64,000 nucleotides of DNA from Pseudanabaena minima (GCF_051131155.1 NZ_CP159508.1:2356001-2420000), one strand, 5' to 3'. Shown: positions 32,580-42,910, numbered from the stretch's first letter. Notes: generated from the sequence alone by a model not told the origin. Translations and numbers: made by a program.

Positions 32580-33899
32580 ATGACAGCGATCGTCGTTCCG
32601 CGTCGGTTAGAGGTAGCTGTGACCGATCATGCTCTCAATGATCTAGCTACAAAAGTGCAATTATCTGCGCCCACTCAGCATGTTCTGCCCAATGGCGTGA
32701 AGATTATCGCCGAACAGATTCCTGTGGATGCAGTTAATCTAAGTATTTGGGTTGACGTTGGTTCTGCGGTTGAGAGTGATGATATCAACGGCATGGCACA
32801 TTTCTTAGAACACATGGTGTTTAAGGGTAGCGATCGCCTTGCCTTGGGCGAATTTGAACAGGCGATCGAGTCGCATGGTGGTAATACCAATGCGGCAACC
32901 AGTCAGGACTACACCCATTTTTATATCAATGTTGCACCTAAGGATTTCGCAAAACTCGCGCCTTTGCAACTGGATGTAGTGCTAAAAGCTAGCATTCCCG
33001 ATGAAGAGTTTCAGCGTGAGCGTCATGTGGTACTAGAGGAAATCCGCCGCAGTGAAGACAATCCCGATCGCCGTATTTATCGCCATATTTCCGAATTGAT
33101 TTATGATCAGTTGCCCTATCGTCGTGCGGTGTTGGGTCCCGTTGATGTCATCGAAAAAGTCACATCTGAGCAGATGAAGGCTTTTCATCGTCAGTGGTAT
33201 GCACCGCAAAACATGACGATCGCTGTGGTTGGCAATCTACCTGTGAGCGAGATGATCGGGGTAATCGCTAATTACTTTGAAGGAGATGCGATCGCTGATA
33301 AACCAGAACCTAAGACTTTCACTCCCGAAAAGCCCTTTACCAAAATTGTGCGGCGCGAAGTAACCGATACCAGCCTCAAGCAAGCCCGATTGAGCATGAC
33401 ATGGCGCGTTTCTGGCTTGAATGAGCTATCAGAAACCTATCCTCTAAGTATTCTGGCGAATATTCTCGGTAGTGGACGTACTTCGCGGATGGTGCAGGAC
33501 TTGCGCGAAAATCGGCGCATCGTCGATCGTATTTCCGTTAGTAATTCGGCAATGCGTTGGCAGGGTAATTTCCAAGTATTTGCCAAGTTAAATGTGGAGG
33601 GTGTAGCGATCGTGGAGGAAGCGATTCGTGAGCATATTCGCCAACTCCATGAAGTGCCTGTCACCGATGAGGAACTCGCCAAGATTCGCACTCAAGTCAG
33701 CAATCGCTTTATCTTTGGCAATGAATCGCCTAAGGAACGCGCAGGCATCTATGGCTATTACGATCGCATTGTCGGTTCCCTAGAGCCAGCCTTAAATTAT
33801 CCCGATTTAATTAAATCCATCACCAAAGAGGACATCCAAGCCGCCGTTCGCAAATACCTCAATCCTGATGCCTACGGTATTTTGATTGTCAAACCCTAA
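32580..33899 (+). CDS. M16-family zinc peptidase (processing-protease type)
   Basis: 439 residues. The inverted zinc site HFLEHMVFKG (HxxEH) lies near residue 78, with the third ligand in the VVLEEIRRSEDNPDRRIY helix near 150. The C-terminal half repeats the fold without the zinc site. This resembles mitochondrial processing peptidase beta and bacterial PqqL/YmxG-like peptidases; substrate unknown. It is followed after 21 bp by the AAA/DUF4276 pair, whose AT-rich composition contrasts with it. Confidence 0.93.
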   Translation: MTAIVVPRRLEVAVTDHALNDLATKVQLSAPTQHVLPNGVKIIAEQIPVDAVNLSIWVDVGSAVESDDINGMAHFLEHMVFKGSDRLALGEFEQAIESHGGNTNAATSQDYTHFYINVAPKDFAKLAPLQLDVVLKASIPDEEFQRERHVVLEEIRRSEDNPDRRIYRHISELIYDQLPYRRAVLGPVDVIEKVTSEQMKAFHRQWYAPQNMTIAVVGNLPVSEMIGVIANYFEGDAIADKPEPKTFTPEKPFTKIVRREVTDTSLKQARLSMTWRVSGLNELSETYPLSILANILGSGRTSRMVQDLRENRRIVDRISVSNSAMRWQGNFQVFAKLNVEGVAIVEEAIREHIRQLHEVPVTDEELAKIRTQVSNRFIFGNESPKERAGIYGYYDRIVGSLEPALNYPDLIKSITKEDIQAAVRKYLNPDAYGILIVKP

Positions 33900-33920
33900 G
33901 TGTAAAATTGTGTGATCGCT

Positions 33921-35114
33921 ATGCTTAAACACATCAGCATCAAAGGCTTTAAATCAATTAAAGAATTAGAATTAGATTTATCTCCCATCAACGTTTTAAT
34001 TGGCGCGAATGGTTCAGGTAAATCTAATTTTATTTCTTTTTTTAAGCTATTGCGTTGGATGTTGCAGTCCCAAGGAGAATTACAATTCTTTGTTGGACAA
34101 TCTGGTGGCGCAAGCTCTTTATTATTTGATGGAGTAGAATCTACTACTCAAATTGAAACAGAACTTAGTTTTGAAAGTATCTTAGGCAAATATGACTATT
34201 CATTTAGATTGGCTTATGCTGCCTCAGATACTTTTATATTTGCTGAAGAAAGGTTTGGAGAAACTGCCCCAACATTGAATTTAATAGATGTTAATGAAGG
34301 TAATAAAATTTCTTCTTCTGACTATCTTAATACAAATCAATTAGTAAATAGTTCTTTGAATCCTGACCATAAGAATTTGAATATTAAAAAGGCAAGATTT
34401 TCAAGTCATAGAGAATCCAAACTAATAGATCTATCAATTTCAGAAAATCAGTTAGCTAAAAATATTTTTAGCTTAATTCAAAATTTTGTTATCTATCAGT
34501 TCCATAACACATCACACACAGCACGTTTCAAACGAAAATGGGACATTAATGATAATCAATCACTTAAATGGGATGCTGGCAATCTAGCACCATTTCTTTT
34601 AAAGATTAAAGAAAACAACTCTCTTTATTATCAAAGAATTGTAGAAAGCCTTAGACAGATCGTCCCGTTTTTTGATGAATTTGCACTAAATCCAATAAAA
34701 GATAATGTGCTTTTACAATGGAAAGAGAGAGGGACAGATTTAATTTTTAGTCCTAATCAAGCATCTGACGGAACATTAAGAGCAATGTCTTTAGTAACGC
34801 TTTTGTTACAACCTCCCGATAGTTTACCTGATGTTTTAATTTTAGATGAACCAGAATTAGGTTTACATCCCTATGCTATTAATATTATCGGTAGCTTAAT
34901 CAATAGTGTTTCTAATCGTTGTCAAGTAATTTTAGCCACTCAATCACCATTATTAGTAGATTGTTTTGAGCCAGAAGATATTATTGTTGTTGAAAGAAAT
35001 GACCGAGAATCTTCTTTCAAAAGATTAGTTGTGGAAGAGTTAGAAGATTGGCTAGAAGAATACTCATTGTCTGAACTATGGAATAAAAATGTAATTGGCG
35101 GGAGACCTAGCTGA
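33921..35114 (+). CDS. AAA15/AAA21-type ATPase of an ATPase + DUF4276 pair
   Basis: 397 residues from the ATG at 33921; a GTG at 33912 is possible but less typical. Start LKHISIKGFKSIKELELDLSP, Walker A GANGSGKSN near residue 31, signature-like region QASDGTLRAMSLVTLLL near 285, Walker B VLILDEPELGLHP near 310 and ILATQSPLLVDCFEPED near 340. This belongs to the OLD/RecF-like ATPases found with nuclease partners. It overlaps the next gene by one base (TGATG). AT-rich and free of HIP1 octamers, so probably acquired. Defence is inferred from family context only. Confidence 0.82.
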   Translation: MLKHISIKGFKSIKELELDLSPINVLIGANGSGKSNFISFFKLLRWMLQSQGELQFFVGQSGGASSLLFDGVESTTQIETELSFESILGKYDYSFRLAYAASDTFIFAEERFGETAPTLNLIDVNEGNKISSSDYLNTNQLVNSSLNPDHKNLNIKKARFSSHRESKLIDLSISENQLAKNIFSLIQNFVIYQFHNTSHTARFKRKWDINDNQSLKWDAGNLAPFLLKIKENNSLYYQRIVESLRQIVPFFDEFALNPIKDNVLLQWKERGTDLIFSPNQASDGTLRAMSLVTLLLQPPDSLPDVLILDEPELGLHPYAINIIGSLINSVSNRCQVILATQSPLLVDCFEPEDIIVVERNDRESSFKRLVVEELEDWLEEYSLSELWNKNVIGGRPS

Positions 35115-35785
35115 TGATTCGTTTACATGTTATTGCAGAGGGTCAGACAGAAGAAGAATTTGTTAAAACAGTGCTAGCTGATCATTTGGGATATTTTAAT
35201 ATTTCTTCTACTTCTGTACATTGCATTACAACTAAACGAACCAAAAATAAAGTGTATCGAGGAGGATTAACTAGTTATGAACAAGTAAAAAGGGATATCA
35301 CTCTCTGGTTAAAGCAAGATAAATCTGGGGATGCAAGATTTACAACCATGCTAGATTTATACGCATTACCCAATGATTTCCCGAAATTTGATGAAGCTAA
35401 GGAATTAGAATGTTATCAAAAAATTGAATACCTTGAAAATGCTTTTTTTAATGATATTGGTGATCCAAGGTTTATACCCTATATTCAGTTGCATGAATTT
35501 GAAGCTTTAATTCTTGTTCAACCAGAAAAATTATCAGAAAGATTTCCTGAGTATGAGCAAGAAATCCAAGAATTATCAAATGTTTGTAATAGTTTTTCTT
35601 CTCCTGAGCTAATTAACCAAGGTGCAACTACTGCTCCTTCTAAAAGAATTTTCCAATTTGTTCCTACTTACGAAAAAGTGTCTGCTGGATCTTTGATAGT
35701 CCAGAAAATTGGTTTGGCAAGCATCAGAGGAAAATGTCCACATTTTAATCAGTGGATTACACGGTTAGAAAACTTGCAAGTCTGA
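35114..35785 (+). CDS. DUF4276 family protein (TOPRIM-like), partner of the ATPase
   Basis: 223 residues with the DUF4276 hallmarks: HVIAEGQTEEEFVKTVL near residue 5 (Glu expected in the TOPRIM fold), TMLDLYALPNDFP near residue 75, PYIQLHEFEALIL near 121, and APSKRIFQFVPTYEKVSAG near 175. The start codon shares a base with the stop of the ATPase. By analogy with OLD and PARIS proteins it may be the nuclease effector and the ATPase its sensor; no experiment known to me proves this for DUF4276. Confidence 0.83.
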   Translation: MIRLHVIAEGQTEEEFVKTVLADHLGYFNISSTSVHCITTKRTKNKVYRGGLTSYEQVKRDITLWLKQDKSGDARFTTMLDLYALPNDFPKFDEAKELECYQKIEYLENAFFNDIGDPRFIPYIQLHEFEALILVQPEKLSERFPEYEQEIQELSNVCNSFSSPELINQGATTAPSKRIFQFVPTYEKVSAGSLIVQKIGLASIRGKCPHFNQWITRLENLQV

Positions 35786-35837
35786 TCCAAATCACGATAT
35801 ATGCCAAAATGAGAACAATGACGATATTGATTTAGCC

Positions 35838-37844
35838 ATGCAGCAGTTACTTTACATCGAGATTCCGACACCTCAAGTTGCAGCCGTGAAAACATGGCTT
35901 CAGACTGAGTACCAACCACCCTTTGGTAAAAAATCCGTTGCTAAGCATGGCTTTATCCTTGATCGCCAAAATCGTTCAGGAGCGATCGCGCAATTATCAG
36001 TATTTATCTGGACATTGCAACGCACGACTTACCTAAAAGTGTTTCGCTGGTCGGATGAGGTCATGGATGGGGAAAAGGAATTTCTTGAGCATTTTACGAA
36101 AGCGGTGCGTCAAGCTTTTCCCTACGAGTTTAAACAACCACCTGCGATCGCTCCAAATCAATCAATTTTTGAAGCCTTAGCTGGAGAATATCCGCTTACA
36201 GTTAAATTCTTTCAACGGATTCCTAATGGTGAATATGATCTCAATCGCGTCTATTGGTGGGAAAAGCGCTGGCGAGAAAGTGTTAAGAATCCTGAAATTC
36301 CCAAGCAGGTTATTTTTGAAGATTCACAAACTCATTCCGCAAAACCAGACTTAATCTATGACATCGTGTATCTCGGTGGAGCACTGGGCGCGATCCATGC
36401 GGCGATGATGGCGAAGTTAGGCTATCGCGTTTGCTTAGTGGAGCGCATTCCCTTTGGGCGGATGAATCGGGAATGGAATATCTCTCGTGCCGAATTTCAG
36501 AATCTGATCGACTTTGGACTCTTCACTAAAGAAGAATTTGAAGCGATGATTACGGCGGAATATGTCGATGGATTCAACAAGTTCTTTGATAGCAATAATC
36601 CCCCGCATCTCAAGGCAAAGGTGCTCCATACGCCAACGGTTTTAAATATTGCGATCGATACTAATCGTTTGTTAGAAATTTGCAGTAAGAAATTACATCA
36701 GTATGGCGCAGTAATTTGCGATCGCACCGAATTTCAAAAGGTGGTCATTGGTGAAAATGGCGCGACCATCTTTGCTAAGAATCTAGAAACGGATGCCGAG
36801 GTAATTCTAAATTCGCGTTTGGTGATCGATGCGATGGGATCGGCTTCAGCGATCGCGCAACAACTAAATGCAGGACAAGCCTTTGATAGTGTCTGTCCGA
36901 CCGTAGGCGCAGTTTTGGAGGGCATTGATAAACAGGTTTGGGATTCTCAGTATGGCGATGTGTTGTTTAGTCATGGCGATATCTCGCGAGGACGGCAATT
37001 AATTTGGGAACTCTTTCCAGCCGAGAAAGATGAATTGACAATTTATCTGTTCCATTATCACCAAGTCCATCCCGAAAATCCGGGATCGTTACTGGAAATG
37101 TATGAGGACTTCTTCACGATTTTGCCTGAATATCGTCGTTGTGACATGGAGAAACTGACTTGGAAGAAGGCGACCTTTGGCTATATCACGGGACATTACA
37201 GCCTCAATGAGAACTCTAAAAAATGTGCCTTTGACCGTATTCTCGCGATCGGTGATGCCGCGTCTCTGCAATCACCCCTAGTCTTTACAGGCTTTGGTTC
37301 CCTCGTTCGCAATTTGCCACGTCTCGCAACATTACTAGATACTGCCCTGAAACATGATTTGCTCAGTGCCAATGATCTCAGTCAGATTAATGCCTATCAA
37401 AGCAATATTGCCGTTACATGGCTATTCTCAAAAGGAATGATGGTTCCAACAGGAATGCACTTGCCACCTGAGCGAGTGAACTCGATGCTAAATACTTTCT
37501 TTGGACTGCTTGCTGATGAGCCACAACCCGTTAGCGATCGCTTTATCAAAGATCGCCTAAATTGGTTAATGTTTAACCGCCTTGCTCTCATCGCCGCCTT
37601 TAAAAATCCGAAATTAGTACTTTGGATTTTGGAAATGGCAGGAATACAGGACTTACTGAAATGGCTATCTAGCTATGGATCATTTACCCGTAGTTCGTTG
37701 GCTAACGCATTACTAGGTGGATGGTTGCCGAAACTTATGCGTAGTTGTCAATCTTGGCTTGAGCCGACAAATCCTCGTTTGTGGTTGCGTTTACTGAGTT
37801 GGAGTTATGCGCTGAATTACTCCGTTGGTAAGCCTGTTGATTAA
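35838..37844 (+). CDS. CruA/CruP-like flavoprotein (putative lycopene cyclase)
   Basis: 668 residues. About 170 N-terminal residues of unclear fold precede a Rossmann FAD-binding domain starting DIVYLGGALGAIHAAMMAKLGYRVCLVER. The run FGRMNREWNISRAEFQNLIDFGLF and RILAIGDAASLQSPLVFTGFGS fit the CruA/CruP lycopene cyclase group of green sulphur bacteria and cyanobacteria. The length fits CruA better than the shorter CruP. CruA makes beta- or gamma-carotene from lycopene. The family assignment is from recalled motifs, so another FAD-dependent oxidoreductase cannot be excluded. Confidence 0.65.
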   Translation: MQQLLYIEIPTPQVAAVKTWLQTEYQPPFGKKSVAKHGFILDRQNRSGAIAQLSVFIWTLQRTTYLKVFRWSDEVMDGEKEFLEHFTKAVRQAFPYEFKQPPAIAPNQSIFEALAGEYPLTVKFFQRIPNGEYDLNRVYWWEKRWRESVKNPEIPKQVIFEDSQTHSAKPDLIYDIVYLGGALGAIHAAMMAKLGYRVCLVERIPFGRMNREWNISRAEFQNLIDFGLFTKEEFEAMITAEYVDGFNKFFDSNNPPHLKAKVLHTPTVLNIAIDTNRLLEICSKKLHQYGAVICDRTEFQKVVIGENGATIFAKNLETDAEVILNSRLVIDAMGSASAIAQQLNAGQAFDSVCPTVGAVLEGIDKQVWDSQYGDVLFSHGDISRGRQLIWELFPAEKDELTIYLFHYHQVHPENPGSLLEMYEDFFTILPEYRRCDMEKLTWKKATFGYITGHYSLNENSKKCAFDRILAIGDAASLQSPLVFTGFGSLVRNLPRLATLLDTALKHDLLSANDLSQINAYQSNIAVTWLFSKGMMVPTGMHLPPERVNSMLNTFFGLLADEPQPVSDRFIKDRLNWLMFNRLALIAAFKNPKLVLWILEMAGIQDLLKWLSSYGSFTRSSLANALLGGWLPKLMRSCQSWLEPTNPRLWLRLLSWSYALNYSVGKPVD

Positions 37845-38089
37845 GCCGACCAATCAGGTTCCATTTCAACAGACACTTCGTTTTGTCATAACGGTGAAAC
37901 TCAACTGCGGCAGACATAACACACCACCAAGGTCTATCTTAAGGCCGTTGCAGCATAGACAGTTTTAGCTGTGTGACCTTAACAAATTACATAATTAAGG
38001 TCAATCAACTCCCGTTGGCTCCTGTGTTACCCTTAATTATTGACTTTACGCTTTCAGTCTTTTAAAAACGTTAAGTCTATTCCCTGTTA
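37845..38089. other. Intergenic region with one inverted repeat
   Basis: 245 bp without a convincing gene. It contains a perfect inverted repeat TGACCTTAA / TTAAGGTCA with a 12-nt spacer at 37974-38003, perhaps the relic of an element end or an operator. Confidence 0.4.
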
Positions 38090-38567
38090 AGGTATACCGA
38101 TGGCGAAAGACGCTATGCCCAACAACTATGGCAAATAGCAAGTGTGCACCTCAAATCCACCGAAGTAAGTCGTGAGTATGGACATCAGAAGGTATGGCGA
38201 CAGATTAGAAGTTGCTATCAAAATTAAAAGTTCACAGGGCAAGCGTCGTGTCGAATGGCTCAAACCAGAGCATCCCTATACGGCTATTAGTGATAAGAGT
38301 GACATTCATGCCAATCACAATGAAGCAAACAATAGTGCTTTGAGAAGGAGGTGTAGCGCTTATCGCCGTAGACAAAACCTGTATGCGAAGAATACCGAAG
38401 GATTACAACGAGCAATCACTGTGCAAAGATTAGTGCATAACTGGGTGAGACCTCATGTGGGCTTGGGGAAGAATAAGACTCCTGCTATGGCGATCGGGCT
38501 ATATCATCGACCGCTATCCATGATGGAGTTGCTTTCACTACGGGGTTTTCACTCCCTCACGATTTAA
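38090..38567 (+). pseudogene. DDE transposase remnant (C-terminal part, frameshifted)
   Basis: A first frame reads YTDGERRYAQQLWQI then STEVSREYGHQKVW and runs to a stop; from about 38195 a second frame continues with LEVAIKIKSSQGKRRVEWLK, then HANHNEANNSALRRR with the catalytic Glu and VHNWVRPHVGLGKNKTPAMA to the normal C-terminus at 38567. The N-terminal half with the first Asp is missing. I recall related cyanobacterial transposases but cannot settle the family (IS1-like is one possibility). Confidence 0.65.
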
Positions 38568-38820
38568 CTGACCAGTGCCTGATACCATTAGGCGAGTTGT
38601 GTTGATGAACTTCTCTATAAGTACCAAAATTGACGTATCCAGTCCAAAGTATAGGTCCCGAAGTATTAGCTTCAAAGCTTTGTTTTAGCAGTGGAAAAAA
38701 TCTTAAAAAAGTACTCTTACCTGAACTATTCTCTCCAACAAGGATAGTTAGTGGCTTTATATCAATAGAACCTGTATCAGTAAGAGAGCGTAGACCTTCA
38801 ATTCTGATAGCTTGTAACAT
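38557..38820 (-). pseudogene. AAA-family ATPase, truncated N-terminal fragment
   Basis: From the ATG at 38820: MLQAIRIEGLRSLTDTGSID, then the Walker A VGENSSGKSTFLRF, the normal start of an OLD/RecF-like AAA ATPase. After about 80 residues the frame enters the transposase remnant and stops; signature, Walker B and H-loop are absent. The gene was therefore cut by transposon-associated rearrangement. It is the third OLD-like ATPase in this window, after 2207 and 33921. Confidence 0.75.
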
Positions 38821-38905
38821 AATCTTGCACTAACTAAATCTTAAAAACTAACAAGTGAAGTAAATAAATTACCCCACCTGTTACTGAATTTTACTAAATC
38901 AAAAA

Positions 38906-41900
38906 CTATTCGACACCTTCAATGCGGTCTTCGAGTTCTTGATAGAGTTCACGCAATCTATCCAGATTCTCTTCACTGGTTTCCCAATAGCCGCGACCAT
39001 TGACTTCTAGGAGAGTACCAACAATCTTACGGAACGAATTGGGGTTGAGATTTTTGAGGCGATCGCACATCTCCTTATCGTTCACATAGACATCATTGAC
39101 ATCTTCGTAAACCCAGTTATCCACTGCACCAGCCGTTGCTGACCAACCCATTGTGTTGACAAGACGCTTGGAGATTTCGCGGACACCTTCGTAACCACTC
39201 TTGAGCATTCCCTCATACCATTTGGGATTGAGAATCTTTGTGCGGGTATCGAGGCGAACTGTCTCGGTGAGGGTGCGAACTTGAGCATTAGCGGTGGTAG
39301 TATCAGCGATAAAGGAAGCAGGTTTTTTACCATCTTTACGGAGACTGCCAACGAGCTTGGTGGGGTCAGAGTCAAAGTAGTGGGATACATCGGTGAGACT
39401 GATTTCTGACGAATCCAAGTTTTGGAAGGTCATGTCAACGGTCTTCAGAGAGGCTTCGTAAAGCTGACGCTGTTGGGTGTTGCTGACATTGCCACCAAAG
39501 GCGAAGGACTTACGCGATAGATACATCTGTTGCAATTCTTCTTCGTTTTCCCATGTGCTGTTTTCCACAGCGAGGTTAACGTTGGAAGAGTAAGAACCCG
39601 ATGAGTTACTGAATACGCGAGTTGCCGCTTGACTGATAGTTAAGCCAAATTCCTCTGCTTGGGCGATCGCGTGTTTGCGGACAAAGTTCATTTCCAAAGG
39701 CTCATCGGCTTCGGCTGCCATTCTCACGGCGCGATCGATTAAGTCCATTTGGTTAACGAATAAATCGCGGAATACGCCAGAGCAGTTAACCACCACATCA
39801 ACGCGAGGACGACCCAACTCCTCAAGGGGAATCAATTCTAAACGGTTGACACGACCGAGTGCATCGGGCATGGGCTTTACGCCGATCATGCAGAGAACTT
39901 GAGCGAGAGATTCGCCGTAGGTCTTGATGTTGTCGGTTCCCCAGAGGACGACGGCGATCGTTTCGGGATAGACTCCATTGTTGTCTTGACGTTGACGCTC
40001 TAAGAGGCGATCAACCACAGTTTTTGCGGCTTGCACTGCCGCACTCGTAGGAATCGAGTTAGGATCGAGGGCGTGCATATTCTTGCCAGTAGGCAATACC
40101 AAGGGATTACGGATCGGGTCACCACCGGGGCTAGGTGTAATGTAATCACCTTCCAGAGCTTTAATCAAGCCGCCAAGTTCGTTGTCAGCGACAATTTGTT
40201 TGAGACAGAACTCTAGGAATTCAAAGAGAGGCTTGATGTCATCTTTATTAACATTGGGATAGCCATTCTCTTGGAAAACTTCAATCCAAGGTTCAGTTTT
40301 GCCCATTCTAAAGAAATTGAGAACGGAGAGTTTGGAAACTCTGCCATCATCATCAGCCTTTGCTTTGACCAATGCGCCCACAGCTTTATTGGCGATCGCC
40401 CGAATGTTTGCCAAGAGTTCTACATCGGCGTAAATACCCTTGTCGCTGGATTTGTAAAGCTGTTCGATATCGCGCCCGATGCTTTCACAGATGATTCTCA
40501 ACAGAGACTTCATATTGTCTTCGGGGCGATCGAAGCTAGCGATGCTGGTCAACACATCGGTGACATCTTCCACTTTAGGAGGTTCACCAACAACGTGTAG
40601 ACCGCAAGGGAGAACGCGGGACTCAATTTCCATCAGCTTGTTGTAAACCTGACCGATGACGTTATCGCGTTCCTCAAGGGACATATCCTTAGCATCTTGT
40701 TCAGGAAGTTCCACATCCTTATCGAGATTTACTAAGCGCACCTTATCCATAATCGTATTGGTGATTTGCACACCACGACCACCAAGGCGCAGATCCTTGT
40801 AAGACGCAATCAATTCGCTCAGTTCTTGCAAGTTGCGGCTCAAGCCTGCATTTTCAGGCGCAGGGGTGATGTAGCTGATGATCGTGGCATAACCGCGACG
40901 TTTTGCGATCGTTGCTTCTGAAGGATTGTTGACAGCATAGTAATAGATATTTGGCAAAGCCCCAATCAAGCTATCAGGGAAACATTCACCTGACATACCC
41001 ACTTGCTTACCTGGCATGAATTCCATTGAGCCGTGAGTACCAAAGTGAAGGACGGCATCGGCTCCCCAGATATGGTTGAGATAGGTATAGTAAGCGACAA
41101 AGCCGTGGTGTGGTGAAGCAGATTTGCTAAAGAGCAAGCGCATAGGGTCACCTTCATAACCAAAGGTCGGTTGTACGCCTACAAATAGGTTTCCATATTG
41201 CTTACCGTAGATGAGCAAGTTCTGTCCATCGGAATTGAGATGCCCTGGGGCTGCGCCCCATTGCTCAATGATGCGATCCACATAGGGGGTGTGAGCTTCA
41301 TACTCAGGCACAGACATCTTGTAAGCAACATTCAATTCAGGACTGCCAACCATTGCTTCAGGGTTATGCAGGATTTCTGACATCATGTCGTGGGATGTCT
41401 TTGGCAAGCCTTGCACATCATAGCCATTGTTCCCCAGAGCTTCGGCGACTTTGTGAATGGAAGAGAAAACATCCAAGTAAGCGGCTGTGCCAATATTTCC
41501 CTTATCAGGTGGGAAACTGAAAATGGTAATGGCGAGTTTCTTTTCGTGGCGAGGTTTGCGGCGCAGATTTGCCCATTTGACCGCCCGATTTGCAATTGTT
41601 TCTAAACGATCGCCGATTGCATGAGATCTTCCCGTCATACTATCGCGTCCCGAAAGCACAATCGGATCAAGTCCGCCATCGAGTTCTGGTAAGGCAACCT
41701 GAAGGGCAACTTGTACAGGATGCAATCCGAGATCGCTATCTTGCCATTCTTCTGTGGTTTGGAAAACGAGGGGTAAAGCCACCATGTAGGGACGATTTAG
41801 CTTTTCAAGAGCTTCGATCGCTTTGGGGTGATCTTGCTTTGCTGGTCCCCCAACTAGCGCGAACCCAGTCAGTGAAACTACACTATCAACGATCGCCCGA

Positions 41901-42910
41901 TCTTTCTGTTTAGGATCGTAGAAATACTCGTTTACCGCTGTTGAGAAATCTAAGCCTCCATTAAATACAGAAATCACCCTTGCTCCCAGTGATTCTAATT
42001 CTTGTACCATCGCCACATAATGAGCATCATCGCCTGTGACAAGGTGCGTGCGAGCCATCAATAGCCCCACACATGGAGCGAGAGGATCTTTCATCTCCTC
42101 AGGAATATCTGTGCGTGAGTTAAACCAATTTAAATATTCGGTAGTATTCTCAAACATCTTGGGTGCAAGCGGATGCCACAAACCCATATCTAGATAGGTA
42201 ACAGGATCTTTAATTTGGAGTGGAGCCGAACCATTTTCTTTCGATCTAGCTTTAACAGTGGGCAAATAATTCTGTGCCAACATCAATAGGAAATTTTCTA
42301 GATTTTCCGTTGATCCCCCTAGCCAGTATTGGAAACTCAACATAAAGTTGCGAGCATCCTGTGCCTTGTCCATCGGCATGTATTTGAGAATCTTCGGCAG
42401 GGTCTGTACGACCTTAAGCATACTGTCTTGAAAAGAACTGCCTGATTTCTCTTTGCGCTTCCGCATAAACTGGGCGATCGCACTTTTCGACTGCCCCAAG
42501 TTTTCCATACTAAAGCTGCCCATTTTATTGAGACGCATCACCTCTGGCATTGATGGGAATACCACACATGCTGATAAGCGATCACGATGGGGCTGGACGG
42601 CTTGAGCGATCTTCGTAGCGAGATCGTCAATAAAAATTAATGAGGCAATAAATATATCGGCTTCCGCAATATCTTCTTTAAAGGCTTCGTAATTTTCTGG
42701 ACTACGTAGCTCCTCGATTAAATAGCCATTTACCTCGATCGCCAGATGAGGATTGTTTTTGTTGATTGACTTTACAGCCGCCGACATAGCGCTCTGATAT
42801 TGAGGTTCAAGCACTACATAGACCAACTTCATTAAGACCCGACCCTGTAGATTTTCGGGAATGATACGTCTACCAGATAATGTTGCGATCGGTGGCACAG
42901 AAGTGAACAT
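38906..42910 (-). CDS. chlH: Magnesium chelatase subunit H
   Basis: 1334 residues, the large porphyrin-binding subunit of Mg-chelatase, which with ChlI and ChlD inserts Mg into protoporphyrin IX, the first committed step of chlorophyll synthesis. N-terminal MFTSVPPIATLSGRR leads into LVYVVLEPQYQSAMSAAV, the usual ChlH beginning, so the start at 42910 is kept over an internal ATG at 42832. Further motifs are HFGTHGSMEFMPGKQVGMSGECFPDSLIG near residue 625 with the conserved His and Glu, and VVNCSGVFRDLFVNQMDL near 1045. Full length. Confidence 0.97.
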   Translation of the reverse strand: MFTSVPPIATLSGRRIIPENLQGRVLMKLVYVVLEPQYQSAMSAAVKSINKNNPHLAIEVNGYLIEELRSPENYEAFKEDIAEADIFIASLIFIDDLATKIAQAVQPHRDRLSACVVFPSMPEVMRLNKMGSFSMENLGQSKSAIAQFMRKRKEKSGSSFQDSMLKVVQTLPKILKYMPMDKAQDARNFMLSFQYWLGGSTENLENFLLMLAQNYLPTVKARSKENGSAPLQIKDPVTYLDMGLWHPLAPKMFENTTEYLNWFNSRTDIPEEMKDPLAPCVGLLMARTHLVTGDDAHYVAMVQELESLGARVISVFNGGLDFSTAVNEYFYDPKQKDRAIVDSVVSLTGFALVGGPAKQDHPKAIEALEKLNRPYMVALPLVFQTTEEWQDSDLGLHPVQVALQVALPELDGGLDPIVLSGRDSMTGRSHAIGDRLETIANRAVKWANLRRKPRHEKKLAITIFSFPPDKGNIGTAAYLDVFSSIHKVAEALGNNGYDVQGLPKTSHDMMSEILHNPEAMVGSPELNVAYKMSVPEYEAHTPYVDRIIEQWGAAPGHLNSDGQNLLIYGKQYGNLFVGVQPTFGYEGDPMRLLFSKSASPHHGFVAYYTYLNHIWGADAVLHFGTHGSMEFMPGKQVGMSGECFPDSLIGALPNIYYYAVNNPSEATIAKRRGYATIISYITPAPENAGLSRNLQELSELIASYKDLRLGGRGVQITNTIMDKVRLVNLDKDVELPEQDAKDMSLEERDNVIGQVYNKLMEIESRVLPCGLHVVGEPPKVEDVTDVLTSIASFDRPEDNMKSLLRIICESIGRDIEQLYKSSDKGIYADVELLANIRAIANKAVGALVKAKADDDGRVSKLSVLNFFRMGKTEPWIEVFQENGYPNVNKDDIKPLFEFLEFCLKQIVADNELGGLIKALEGDYITPSPGGDPIRNPLVLPTGKNMHALDPNSIPTSAAVQAAKTVVDRLLERQRQDNNGVYPETIAVVLWGTDNIKTYGESLAQVLCMIGVKPMPDALGRVNRLELIPLEELGRPRVDVVVNCSGVFRDLFVNQMDLIDRAVRMAAEADEPLEMNFVRKHAIAQAEEFGLTISQAATRVFSNSSGSYSSNVNLAVENSTWENEEELQQMYLSRKSFAFGGNVSNTQQRQLYEASLKTVDMTFQNLDSSEISLTDVSHYFDSDPTKLVGSLRKDGKKPASFIADTTTANAQVRTLTETVRLDTRTKILNPKWYEGMLKSGYEGVREISKRLVNTMGWSATAGAVDNWVYEDVNDVYVNDKEMCDRLKNLNPNSFRKIVGTLLEVNGRGYWETSEENLDRLRELYQELEDRIEGVE

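Noticed and set aside
37735..37917. Minus-strand frame of 60 codons at the end of the CruA-like gene
   Set aside because: Mostly antisense to the flavoprotein coding sequence; only the start lies in intergenic DNA and nothing in it is recognisable.
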